Shown here piece after piece: positions 18,392 to 25,228 of a DNA stretch of 64,000 bases. Location: positions 124,001 through 188,000 of the forward strand of contig NZ_CANMFI010000001.1 of NCBI RefSeq assembly GCF_947497125.1, in the 5' to 3' direction. The notes under the pieces are model-generated. The model had not been told where the DNA came from, ran no database searches, and saw only the letters and a program-made list of their open reading frames with translations. Position numbers and translations under genes: made by a program. Source of the DNA: an uncultured Polaribacter sp. (GTDB taxonomy: Bacteria; Bacteroidota; Bacteroidia; Flavobacteriales; Flavobacteriaceae). The stretch's first letter is position 1. The number at the start of each line of letters is the position of its first letter.

Positions 18392-19123
18392 TTAATTTGC
18401 TTTATAAATTAATTTCATTGTTATCGATGCTGTTTTTTCTCTAGAGCTCGTGTTAAAAGTGCCTCCCCAAGAATAATCTTCTTTAGAGTTTTGTCCCGTA
18501 ATTTGAAAAATTCCCATTTTAGCAGATTTTAATTGTCCAAGTTTTCCGCCAGAGAATTTAGAAATATTTTCTGCTCTTACTTTTGCATCTTCTGTGGCTT
18601 TAGAAATCATTTCAATTTTTAGATCGGCAAGTTTTGTGTAGTAATATCTAGGTGATTCTGAATAAAATTCTACACCCTGATTTAATAATTCTGTTACTTC
18701 TCTTGATACTTTTTCAACCCTATCAACATCTCTAGATTCTATCTGAATAGATTGGCTAAGTTCATAGCCAACAAATTCAGAGCCCATGTATTTGCCACTA
18801 TCAGAATATAAAGATTTACTTAGTTTATTGGTTTTAACAGCGCTAAAAACCAATTGTTCGGTTTTAATACCTTTGTTAGATAAGTATTTTTTTATGGTAT
18901 TTTTCTTTACTTCTAAAGTGAGGTATGCCTTTTTTAAATCAACATTTTTAGCATTAAATTTTCCTTCCCAGACTATTAAATCAGAAGAAAAATCTGCTTT
19001 ACCTAAACCAGTTACTCTAATTTCTCCATCGGTTTTATTTCTGTCTGTAAATGCTTTCCCTAGAAATATAGATGATACTACTATCGCGATTCCGAATACG
19101 ATTGAACTTGTGTGTTGTTTCAT
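18392..19123 (-). CDS. SIMPL domain-containing protein
   Basis: A 243-residue protein of the SIMPL (DUF541) family with an N-terminal hydrophobic anchor or signal (IVFGIAIVVSSIFLGKAF, about residues 8-25). Family features are IRVTGLGKADFSSDLIVWEG at the start of the domain, the central YSESPRYYYTKLADLKIEMISKATEDAK and the KVRAENISKFSGGKLGQL segment. SIMPL proteins are periplasmic or envelope proteins; the E. coli homologue YggE is associated with oxidative-stress phenotypes. The precise biochemical role is unknown. It is upstream of the small membrane-protein gene's neighbour region but not evidently in an operon. Confidence 0.88.
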   Translation of the reverse strand: MKQHTSSIVFGIAIVVSSIFLGKAFTDRNKTDGEIRVTGLGKADFSSDLIVWEGKFNAKNVDLKKAYLTLEVKKNTIKKYLSNKGIKTEQLVFSAVKTNKLSKSLYSDSGKYMGSEFVGYELSQSIQIESRDVDRVEKVSREVTELLNQGVEFYSESPRYYYTKLADLKIEMISKATEDAKVRAENISKFSGGKLGQLKSAKMGIFQITGQNSKEDYSWGGTFNTSSREKTASITMKLIYKAN

Positions 19124-19178
19124 TTTTTTTGATTTTTGGTTATAGTTTATAATTTTATTTTTAGTTAAAAACGAAATG

Positions 19179-19352
19179 CTATTTTGTTGTTTCCTTTTTC
19201 TCTATTTGTTTTTTACGAGAGAAGTTGAAGATACCTTCAATCCAAAAAAAGAAGAAAAATAATTTAAAATATTTTATATAATATGGGCAATCTATAAAGT
19301 AGGGTAGAAACCCAATAATTCCTAAGAACCCTATATAACTTAGTTTTTTCAT
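19179..19352 (-). CDS. Small hydrophobic membrane protein (57 aa)
   Basis: An ATG at 19352 opens a 57-codon frame ending with TAG at 19179. The product starts MKKLSYIGFLGIIGFLPYF, continues with a second hydrophobic stretch (YFKLFFFFFWIEGIFNF) and ends in a charged tail SRKKQIEKKETTK. Two short membrane helices with a positively charged C terminus give a coherent topology, and the frame fills the gap between the carbonic anhydrase and SIMPL genes on the same strand. The general pattern resembles short DUF3796-like proteins, but I do not claim membership. Its stop is 56 bp upstream of the SIMPL start and its start is 21 bp downstream of the carbonic anhydrase stop. Confidence 0.6.
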   Translation of the reverse strand: MKKLSYIGFLGIIGFLPYFIDCPYYIKYFKLFFFFFWIEGIFNFSRKKQIEKKETTK

Positions 19353-19373
19353 TTTAACAATTTTATAGATGGC

Positions 19374-20132
19374 TTATTTTAAGAAATCTACACTTCCGTT
19401 ATCCATATCGTAAACTGCACCTATAATTTTAATCTCCCCATTATCTTCCATTTCTTTAAGAATACTAATGTTTTTTCTTATTTCTAGAATTGTATTTTTC
19501 ACGTTACTCTCACAAGCCATATGTACAAATTCTAGGTTTTTTGATGTTCTGTCACCCTCATACTTTATGTTTTCTACTGCAGGACGAATTTTTGACAACA
19601 TTGGTGTTATGTTTCCTAGTTTTACATTATCTACAGCAGCTTTAACAGCGCCACAATGTTCGTGTCCCATAACTAAAACAAGTTTAGAGCCCGAAACTTT
19701 ACAAGCAAACTCCATACTACCCAATATATCTTCATTTACAAAATTACCTGCCACTCTAGCTACAAAAATATCGCCTATTCCTCTATCAAAAACATCTTCT
19801 ACAGGCACTCTACTATCTACACAAGAAAGTACAATAGCTTTAGGAAACTGTGCATTTGTACTTTTACGTACTTGCTCAGAGTGGTCTCTTGCAGTTAGTT
19901 CATTATTCATAAATCGTTTATTACCGTCTTTAAATAACTGTATTACCGTATCTGGTGTTAACGCATCTTGTTCTTCTTTTGTTAAAACATTTTCTACTAA
20001 ACCTACAATACGTTCACTCTGTATTTCTTTAGTTTGTTCATTATTAGTTTGTTTTTTGGTTTCATTTTTACAAGCTGTCAAGCTTAAGCTAATACATAAT
20101 ATTGCAATTCCTGTTTTTCTTATTGTATTCAT
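19374..20132 (-). CDS. Beta-class carbonic anhydrase, predicted lipoprotein
   Basis: A 252-residue enzyme that interconverts CO2 and bicarbonate. An N-terminal lipoprotein signal with lipobox SLTAC (Cys21) places it in the periplasm, unusual for the cytosolic housekeeping beta-CA but common among Bacteroidota. The zinc ligands Cys104, His157 and Cys160 lie in SCVDSRVPVEDVF and GHEHCGAVKAA, and the Asp106-Arg108 dyad is present. Full family length after the signal. The coding strand has an uninterrupted run of A directly before the ATG (see the homopolymer entry). Confidence 0.93.
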   Translation of the reverse strand: MNTIRKTGIAILCISLSLTACKNETKKQTNNEQTKEIQSERIVGLVENVLTKEEQDALTPDTVIQLFKDGNKRFMNNELTARDHSEQVRKSTNAQFPKAIVLSCVDSRVPVEDVFDRGIGDIFVARVAGNFVNEDILGSMEFACKVSGSKLVLVMGHEHCGAVKAAVDNVKLGNITPMLSKIRPAVENIKYEGDRTSKNLEFVHMACESNVKNTILEIRKNISILKEMEDNGEIKIIGAVYDMDNGSVDFLK

Positions 20133-20153
20133 TTTTTTTTTTTTTTTTTTTTT
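20132..20153. repeat. 22-bp T homopolymer abutting the carbonic anhydrase start codon
   Basis: Twenty-two consecutive T on the plus strand equal A22 on the coding strand, running directly into the ATG. Such tracts are prone to slippage and A-rich leaders can replace a Shine-Dalgarno sequence in this phylum. Confidence 0.85.
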
Positions 20154-20182
20154 GATTTTTGTTAAATAATTATAATTTTTTA

Positions 20183-20632
20183 TTACTCCTGTTTTTCTTC
20201 TACAACTAAAGTCTTGGTAATTTTATCATATAAGTTCTGGTTTTTATCATCCCATAATATCCAAATAATCGGAATTATTAAATAACTTAATATATGTTTT
20301 AAACTTTCTCTAATAGCGCCTTTTTCTGGTTTTTTATAATCGTCTCCGTTTTCTTCTGAAATCACTTTCAATTTAAATATTTTATGGCCTAAATTACCTG
20401 TGAATAATGGGTAAAATATGCTTCCAATAAGTATGCCTGTTGCTAAAGAGTAGGCTAAATCTATTAATTGTAAGTCACTATTTAATGCATCCCAAAATTC
20501 AGAAGTTGTTTTTCCTAATATTAGATAAATTAGCAACATTAAAATTCCAAAAATAATTTCTTCAGTTAAAGCTGCAAGTAATCTTTTTCCTTTTGATGCT
20601 AATTTGTAACCGTGTGTTTGTGTTTCTTTCAT
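20183..20632 (-). CDS. RDD family membrane protein
   Basis: A 149-residue membrane protein of the RDD family, with three hydrophobic segments (residues about 22-42, 60-80, 118-135). The N-terminal ASKGKRLLAALTEEIIFGILM has the family layout in which the first helix normally begins R(F/L)-x-A-x-x-(I/L)-D; here the Asp position is Glu. The segment NLGHKIFKLKVISEENG is the usual GxTxGK-x-xxLxVV loop. Role unknown, perhaps transport of small solutes. The first 19 codons are duplicated at 21413-21487. Confidence 0.85.
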   Translation of the reverse strand: MKETQTHGYKLASKGKRLLAALTEEIIFGILMLLIYLILGKTTSEFWDALNSDLQLIDLAYSLATGILIGSIFYPLFTGNLGHKIFKLKVISEENGDDYKKPEKGAIRESLKHILSYLIIPIIWILWDDKNQNLYDKITKTLVVEEKQE

Positions 20633-20681
20633 AGTTTTTATTGTTTATAGTGGTACATTAGAATATCTAATTATACCTAGG

Positions 20682-21356
20682 TTAGTTATTTAATTCTTCC
20701 TGAATAATTTTAATTAAAGTATCTACCCTTTCAAGATCTATATGACCACTAATAAGGTTATATTTTGTTATTTGAAAATTGATTAAATTCATTAAAATTG
20801 GATCTTTTAATTTTTCTCTAACAATACTTTCATCAATCATTTTATTAAGATGTATAGGCAATTCTTTTAAAATGTAAGGTCTAAGAATGTTATAAGAAAA
20901 TGCAGTATGCGATATGGTTAGTGCCTCATGACCGCTATAATAGGCCTCATAAAATGAAATCAATTCATTTTTGAGTTCATCATTATCTATAATGTTTAGC
21001 TTGCCTTCATATTTTAAATTCAAATAGGCCGAATTCATTTTTTGATGAACATATTCGTTTTCTAAATTTATAAGTATAGAATCTAGTGAAATATCATCTA
21101 TTTTACCTTCAGATATTTTGGTTAAATACTTACTTGAGTTTTTCAATTTTTGTTTTGAATAACTCATTATGTATCTATCCATTTTCAACTCATTCACCAA
21201 TAGTTTAAGTGCTTTTTCTTCTTCGGTTTTTAAGTGCACACCCTCATTCCAATTGTTTAATTGTAAGGCAAATAGAATACCTAAAACAACAATTAGAACC
21301 TCTATTAAAAAGTACTTTACATTTTTATTAATAGTTGGTTTGTTTAAAAAAGCCAT
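20682..21356 (-). CDS. DUF6090 family protein
   Basis: A 224-residue protein with one N-terminal membrane helix (YFLIEVLIVVLGILFALQLNN, residues 15-35), the hallmark of DUF6090: a short basic N terminus, then a helix of the form (I/L)GE-(x)n-(V)VLGILIALQINNWNE. The remaining 185 residues are helical and charged, probably periplasmic. These proteins are frequent in marine Flavobacteriaceae, often in arrays, and have no known function. It lies between the RDD gene and the remnant of a second RDD gene, so it was enclosed by the duplication. Confidence 0.85.
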   Translation of the reverse strand: MAFLNKPTINKNVKYFLIEVLIVVLGILFALQLNNWNEGVHLKTEEEKALKLLVNELKMDRYIMSYSKQKLKNSSKYLTKISEGKIDDISLDSILINLENEYVHQKMNSAYLNLKYEGKLNIIDNDELKNELISFYEAYYSGHEALTISHTAFSYNILRPYILKELPIHLNKMIDESIVREKLKDPILMNLINFQITKYNLISGHIDLERVDTLIKIIQEELNN

Positions 21357-21412
21357 TAGCGAGTATATTTTTAGATTGTTTCTGTTAGATATTTTTTAAA
21401 GTAAAAAATAAT

Positions 21413-21487
21413 TTATCCAATCAAACTTACAAGTAATCTTTTTCCTTTTGATGCTGATTTGTAACCCTGTGTTTGTGTTTCTTTCAT
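21413..21487 (-). pseudogene. Truncated duplicate of the RDD gene 5' end
   Basis: An ATG at 21487 starts MKETQTQGYKSASKGKRLL, which matches the N terminus of the RDD protein at 20632 with three changes in 19 residues, and then ends at TAA (21413) after 24 codons. The DNA match covers about 60 bp, including the shared upstream sequence TTTCATAGTTTTTATT. The rest of the gene is absent. It is the stub of a second RDD gene. Confidence 0.8.
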
Positions 21488-21548
21488 AGTTTTTATTAAT
21501 TTATTTTACCGATAAGCCAAATTTTTAAATTTTGCAGACTTTGTAAAA

Positions 21549-21609
21549 ATATACACACACCTTAAAAGTTTTAATAGCTAGGTTTTGAATATATTTTTGT
21601 GTGTATTTT
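21549..21609 (-). terminator. Possible terminator after the PLD-like gene
   Basis: Inverted repeats ATACACACA (21551-21559) and TGTGTGTAT (21598-21606) enclose an AT-rich loop of 38 nt. On the minus strand the structure is followed by ATTTTTAC. It could end the leftward accessory transcript; the large loop keeps confidence low. Confidence 0.35.
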
Positions 21610-22332
21610 TTATTCCGCTATTTGTTTTCCAATCTCTTCTGGCCAAATTATAAATTGTCCATATTGACCACTTTTTTCAATTCCTCCAATTTCTTTTCCG
21701 CGTTTTGTGGTAAGCCAATCATCTTCTTTCTTATACATAAGTTTATTATCCGTCAACCAACTATTAACTTTTCGACTACTTAATCCTGTAGTTTGAGCTA
21801 ATTCTTTTGTTGTTAGAAGTTTCGAACTTGAAGAATTTATAATCTTTTGTTGTGTTTCTTTCTTTTCCGTTTTAACTACTTCAGAAATGGACGTGAATTC
21901 AAACCTTTCGCTTGTTTCGTCAATAAAATCTATTTCTTTATATGCGTCTTCAAATAATTCTTTGTCAGATTCGACATTCAAGTCTACTAAAACACCCATT
22001 TCTTTATTGTTGTTAATTGAGAATTCATAAAGATTTAGGGAAGTAATAATCATTTTATCATCATTCAGATAACATTTTGCGTGTAAATCTTGATTATATT
22101 TTAAAATTACAAATCTCAATCCTTGAAGAAATTTCATTTCATTCGGATTCAGTTCTTGTTTTCCGAAAATTACTGTTGTTATTTTATCCTTGCTGTTTCT
22201 GTATGTAAGTAATTCTTTAAAATCTTTTGATAATTTTAGATATGGTGAAATTAAAATCAGTCTGGTTTCAGCATTTCGTATTAAGTCTTCTATTTCAGAT
22301 ACTGCTTTTCTCGTGTTTAAAAATTTTGCCAT
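21610..22332 (-). CDS. Phospholipase D-like domain protein with a C-terminal helix-turn-helix-like module
   Basis: A 240-residue protein. Residues 1-135 form one PLD half-domain: NTRKAVSEIEDLIRNAETRLILISPYLKL, then the HKD motif LHAKCYLNDDKMIITSLNL near residues 83-101 (His and Lys spaced by two, Asp at the usual position). One HKD needs a dimer for activity. Residues 165-240 contain LLTTKELAQTTGLSSRKVNSWL, a helix-turn-helix-like stretch followed by a compact domain ending YGQFIIWPEEIGKQI that resembles modules of phage-type antirepressors. Single-HKD plus DNA-binding layouts fit a nuclease, as in some restriction or defence enzymes. It is the leftmost gene of the accessory island; the function is an inference. 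Confidence 0.75.
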   Translation of the reverse strand: MAKFLNTRKAVSEIEDLIRNAETRLILISPYLKLSKDFKELLTYRNSKDKITTVIFGKQELNPNEMKFLQGLRFVILKYNQDLHAKCYLNDDKMIITSLNLYEFSINNNKEMGVLVDLNVESDKELFEDAYKEIDFIDETSERFEFTSISEVVKTEKKETQQKIINSSSSKLLTTKELAQTTGLSSRKVNSWLTDNKLMYKKEDDWLTTKRGKEIGGIEKSGQYGQFIIWPEEIGKQIAE

Positions 22333-22404
22333 TTATCTTTTAGTTTATTTTATTTTTTTTTTGTGAATTTTTTACAAAGTGATTGTATATGATTAGATAC
22401 TAAA

Positions 22405-22490
22405 TTCAGCGAATAAAACCGAATAGAAAGTCCCCGAGGACTTTCGTAAGTAGGTTATAACAAGTAATTAATTTTATACGTTGTTGGGCA
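22405..22490 (-). repeat. Accessory-island repeat, copy A
   Basis: Lies 3 bp after the stop of the 22494-23414 gene (reading the minus strand). It aligns over its full length with copy B at 23482-23568. The centre is a hairpin GAAAGTCC-CCGA-GGACTTTC (22436-22455). On the minus strand it starts TGCCCAACAACG. Confidence 0.8.
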
Positions 22491-22493
22491 CAG

Positions 22494-23414
22494 TTATTTT
22501 TTTTCTATTATTTCTAATTTAACATGAAGACTACTTGATAAAACATTTACAGAGTAAAGATTATCTTTTTCAGATTTAAAGTAAAACCTATCTCCTTTAA
22601 ATACCTCAATAATTTGACTGTCAAATGTACCGCTAGCAGTTTTTGATACACCTTTAATTCCTTTAAATTCAATTAAAGCCTTTTCTCCTATTTCGTCTTT
22701 TACAGTTATTAAAATTTCTCCCTCAAAAATCGATGTTGGTGATAAAAATGAAATGTCAATTTTTAATGGAAATAAACTTTGATTTGTCAAGTTCTCAGGA
22801 ATTAGTTTGGTTAAGTTTTGAATTTTATTATTCGCAGAATCAAGCTCTTTAGTTAAACTGTCATTTTTCTTTTCAAGCAACCTGTTATTTTCAAATATCT
22901 CAAGTTTCTCAGTATCAAACTTTGCGTTTCCAATTATATTACCAAGGAAAAAAGCACCACCTAATGCCGTTAAAATACTTGGAATAAATATTCCCCAATT
23001 TATTTTATTCCAAAGACTTTTGCTCTTTCGAAGTTCACTGTTCTCTTGCGTTAATTCATCAATTCGAGAATTATCCTGAACTGTCACAATTTTCTCTATA
23101 ATTCTTGGTTCAGATTTTGTCTTTGGTTTAGAAGTTAATTCAAGATTCTTTTCTTCAATTCTTGTGTCAAGAAAATTTATAAGCTTTTGCTTTCCATTTG
23201 TCCAAGAATCACGGTAAGGTTGGTCTCCCATTCCAGTCACATAAAAAGATGGTTTAAATTTTATTGCTACTATATCAGACTCATATGTTGGTTTCATGGG
23301 AAAAAGCTTCTCAACATACATTTTTGTTTTTCTGATTATGTCATCGAGTTCTTTTTCGTCCTTATAATTTAGGCTTTCAGCCCGAGATTTTAATTCTTCT
23401 ATTTTTTCAATCAT
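22494..23414 (-). CDS. Hypothetical single-pass membrane protein with coiled coils
   Basis: A 306-residue protein of no family I recognise. From the chosen ATG it has a helical charged N-terminal region, a segment PSFYVTGMGDQPYRDSWTNGKQKLINFLDTRI, a coiled coil with heptads (VQDNSRIDELTQENSELRK), one membrane helix (WGIFIPSILTALGGAFFLGNII, about residues 140-162), a second coiled coil (NNRLLEKKNDSLTKELDSANN) and a C-terminal beta domain of about 90 residues. The frame is open to 23546, but the first 44 codons would be read from repeat copy B, so the ATG at 23414 is preferred. It is 154 bp from the next gene on the same strand and 1 repeat apart. Confidence 0.65.
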   Translation of the reverse strand: MIEKIEELKSRAESLNYKDEKELDDIIRKTKMYVEKLFPMKPTYESDIVAIKFKPSFYVTGMGDQPYRDSWTNGKQKLINFLDTRIEEKNLELTSKPKTKSEPRIIEKIVTVQDNSRIDELTQENSELRKSKSLWNKINWGIFIPSILTALGGAFFLGNIIGNAKFDTEKLEIFENNRLLEKKNDSLTKELDSANNKIQNLTKLIPENLTNQSLFPLKIDISFLSPTSIFEGEILITVKDEIGEKALIEFKGIKGVSKTASGTFDSQIIEVFKGDRFYFKSEKDNLYSVNVLSSSLHVKLEIIEKK

Positions 23415-23481
23415 TTTCTGTGTATATTCTAATGGTATAGAACGTGTTTGTATATCGTTTGTTGCGTGGTTTAGCACATGA

Positions 23482-23568
23482 TTTAGCAAATAAAAACCGA
23501 ATAGAAAATCCGCGAGAATTTTCGCAAGTAAGCTAGAACCAAGCAATAAATTATATGCGGTGTTGGCA
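23482..23568 (-). repeat. Accessory-island repeat, copy B
   Basis: Begins directly at the stop codon of the 23569-24651 gene on the minus strand. Shared blocks with copy A are CCGAATAGAAA, CGAG, TTTTCG or CTTTCG, AAGTA, and the ends TTAGC/TCAGC and GTTGG. Its hairpin GAAAATCC...GAATTTTC differs from copy A by paired changes, so the stem is kept. Confidence 0.8.
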
Positions 23569-24651
23569 TTAGTTTTTTCCGACTTTGACAGAGTTAGTTA
23601 TTGAGTTGACCAAATCTTTAAGGTCTGTTTTATTTATTCTTGCTTTTTCTAATTCAACAGTTGTTTCTCCTTTTTTTAGAATAAAGTTCCTTTCAGTTTT
23701 TGAAAGCTCTAACGTAATTGCACTAATATCAATGTCTTTCCCAAAATTAATAGCTGTAGTAATTGATGCAAGTTTTAGTTCAACCGTTGTTAATTCATTC
23801 TGGAAGTATTTCATATCGTTAAGATTCAACTTGTATAATTTTAAAAAGAAATAAGCGAAGACTTCTATAAATATAATTAAAGAAATTCGTGGTATATAAT
23901 GATATAGAATTTCAGTATAAGTTGTTAGAGTTACTCCACTTTGAAACACTAAAAAACTCAAAGTAATTAAAGCTACAATTGTTGTAAGTGAACCAATAAC
24001 CAAATTGACATTGGCTTTTCTACTTAATTTTTCTATTTCTCCACTTAATCTACGCTTTATAGATTCAAAATCGTTTAAAAGTAAATCTAATCTGCTTCTT
24101 TTTTCTTTAGTTAGTTCAATTGATATGTTTTCATTTAACTTTTCAAAAAAATCATCATTCACGTTTATAGTAAATGATTCTTTTAATGAATTAAATAATT
24201 CGTCCTTTTGATTTTTATTTAGTTGTAATTCATTCTGTTTTTCAAATTGTTCTTCAAATCGTTTTAAAATTTCTCTTGTTTCATAGCGACTTCTATCTTG
24301 ATTGTGTCTTGTTTCTTCAAGAAATCGTTTAAGTTCGAAATTGAGTTTTGTATTATCATGATTGTTAATAATATTTGGTTCATTAGGTTTAGAAACTTTA
24401 TTACCTTCTAAATAACCAAACATTAAATATCCTATTCCAAGAACCATTAGAATTATTGGACTAAACCGTAAAATAGTTTTAAGAATTTGTTCAGAGTTAT
24501 ATAATTCTAAATTATAAACATTATCAAAGACAAATAGAATTGCTCCAAGATAAACTAGAATTATACCGATTCTAGATTGTCTTTTTTTCAGAATCGCAAC
24601 CATTTTCCTTATTGGCGAATTATTTTTATCTCTCTTGTATTCTTCTTCCAT
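23569..24651 (-). CDS. Hypothetical multi-pass membrane protein with a long cytosolic coiled coil
   Basis: A 360-residue protein of no family I recognise. Two membrane helices lie at about residues 28-46 and 62-82, then a charged helical domain (about 95-215) rich in Glu, Lys and Asn that includes KRFLEETRHNQDRSRYETRE and LDLLLNDFESIKRRLSGEIEKL, two more helices (about 218-240 and 255-275) and a C-terminal helical tail ending KVGKN. The layout (two helices, coiled coil, two helices) suggests a sensor or scaffold anchored in the inner membrane. It is the first gene of the leftward accessory unit; a (TA)22 tract begins 32 bp before its start. Base use is more AT-rich than in the neighbours, in line with an acquired gene. 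Confidence 0.65.
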   Translation of the reverse strand: MEEEYKRDKNNSPIRKMVAILKKRQSRIGIILVYLGAILFVFDNVYNLELYNSEQILKTILRFSPIILMVLGIGYLMFGYLEGNKVSKPNEPNIINNHDNTKLNFELKRFLEETRHNQDRSRYETREILKRFEEQFEKQNELQLNKNQKDELFNSLKESFTINVNDDFFEKLNENISIELTKEKRSRLDLLLNDFESIKRRLSGEIEKLSRKANVNLVIGSLTTIVALITLSFLVFQSGVTLTTYTEILYHYIPRISLIIFIEVFAYFFLKLYKLNLNDMKYFQNELTTVELKLASITTAINFGKDIDISAITLELSKTERNFILKKGETTVELEKARINKTDLKDLVNSITNSVKVGKN

Positions 24652-24678
24652 TTCTGTTTTTTTTTAATGAATGATAAC

Positions 24679-24733
<55 letters not shown>

Positions 24734-24845
24734 AACGTTATCAAGTCCAAAAACAAAGACAACAGTTCTATTCTATACCAATTGCATAGATGATTTTCAA
24801 TAATATATGGGGGAAGTTTTAAAAGCGATAGATGAACTAATGTGC

Positions 24846-24869
24846 TTTTACTATACAAGTATAGTAAAA
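24846..24869. promoter_or_regulatory. Perfect 24-bp palindrome, operator-like
   Basis: TTTTACTATAC-AA-GTATAGTAAAA: 11-bp arms with a 2-nt centre. The centre is too small for a stable RNA loop without opening pairs and there is no T run, so a DNA-binding dimer site is more likely than a terminator. It lies 195 bp upstream of the divergent membrane-protein start and 174 bp before the his leader ORF. Confidence 0.45.
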
Positions 24870-25017
24870 ATATTTAGCATTTAATACTTATAAAACTTAT
24901 TTAAGCAGTTGTTTTTTAGATGTTATGAAATAATTAAACAAAAATTAATAAAATGATAAATTTTTATATTTTAAAATTATTTTGTGGGTTTTTTATGCAT
25001 ACCTAAAATATATTTTA

Positions 25018-25025
25018 GATATTTG
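25018..25025 (+). promoter_or_regulatory. Candidate his operon promoter, -7 element
   Basis: GATATTTG followed by CATC is one base off TAnnTTTG. It would start transcription near 25032, some 12 nt before the leader ORF. The same GATATTTGCAT sequence precedes aroK. Confidence 0.5.
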
Positions 25026-25043
25026 CATCATAATAAAAAGAAC

Positions 25044-25100
25044 ATGAAATTTATTCAATCACATCATCATCATTTTTTCAATTGCAATCAAGCGATTTAA
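25044..25100 (+). CDS. hisL: Histidine operon leader peptide
   Basis: An 18-codon ORF encoding MKFIQSHHHHFFNCNQAI, with four consecutive CAT codons at 25062-25073. It sits between the promoter and a strong terminator, upstream of hisG. Codons 15-17 (AAT CAA GCG, 25086-25094) can pair with CGTTTGATT (25136-25144), the 5' arm of the terminator (nine pairs, one G-U). A ribosome stalled at the His codons leaves this stretch free to form the antiterminator; a ribosome that reaches the stop covers it and the terminator forms. This is the logic of enterobacterial his attenuation, seen here directly in the sequence; operation in the cell is inferred. Confidence 0.85.
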   Translation: MKFIQSHHHHFFNCNQAI

Positions 25101-25130
25101 ATGTGTATTGAATAAAATCAAGATATTTAT

Positions 25131-25166
25131 AAACCCGTTTGATTAAATCAAACGGGTTTTTATTTT
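25131..25166 (+). terminator. his attenuator terminator hairpin
   Basis: A stem AAACCCGTTTGAT / ATCAAACGGGTTT of 13 pairs with a 3-nt loop is followed by TTATTTTT. A second dyad, CTCGTTTGATCAAACAAG (25170-25187), lies just after it and shares the GTTTGAT/ATCAAAC core, so it could compete for the same arms. Confidence 0.9.
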
Positions 25167-25228
25167 TACTCGTTTGATCAAACAAGTAAAAACATTCTAA
25201 CAAAGGTTAGAATCTAAAAAAAAAGAAT

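Noticed and set aside
19468-20169. Long open frame antisense to the carbonic anhydrase gene
   Set aside because: A shadow of the real gene; the product is Ser- and Phe-rich with a poly-Phe end coming from the T22 tract.
23415-23546. N-terminal extension of 44 residues on the membrane protein that ends at 22494
   Set aside because: These codons would be translated from the left part of repeat copy B and give an unlikely N terminus; the ATG at 23414 is preferred.
22405-23568. Calling the island repeats true integron attC sites
   Set aside because: Only copy A fits RYYYAAC; no GTTRRRY end is found in either copy and no integrase gene is in the window. Reported as cassette-like repeats only.
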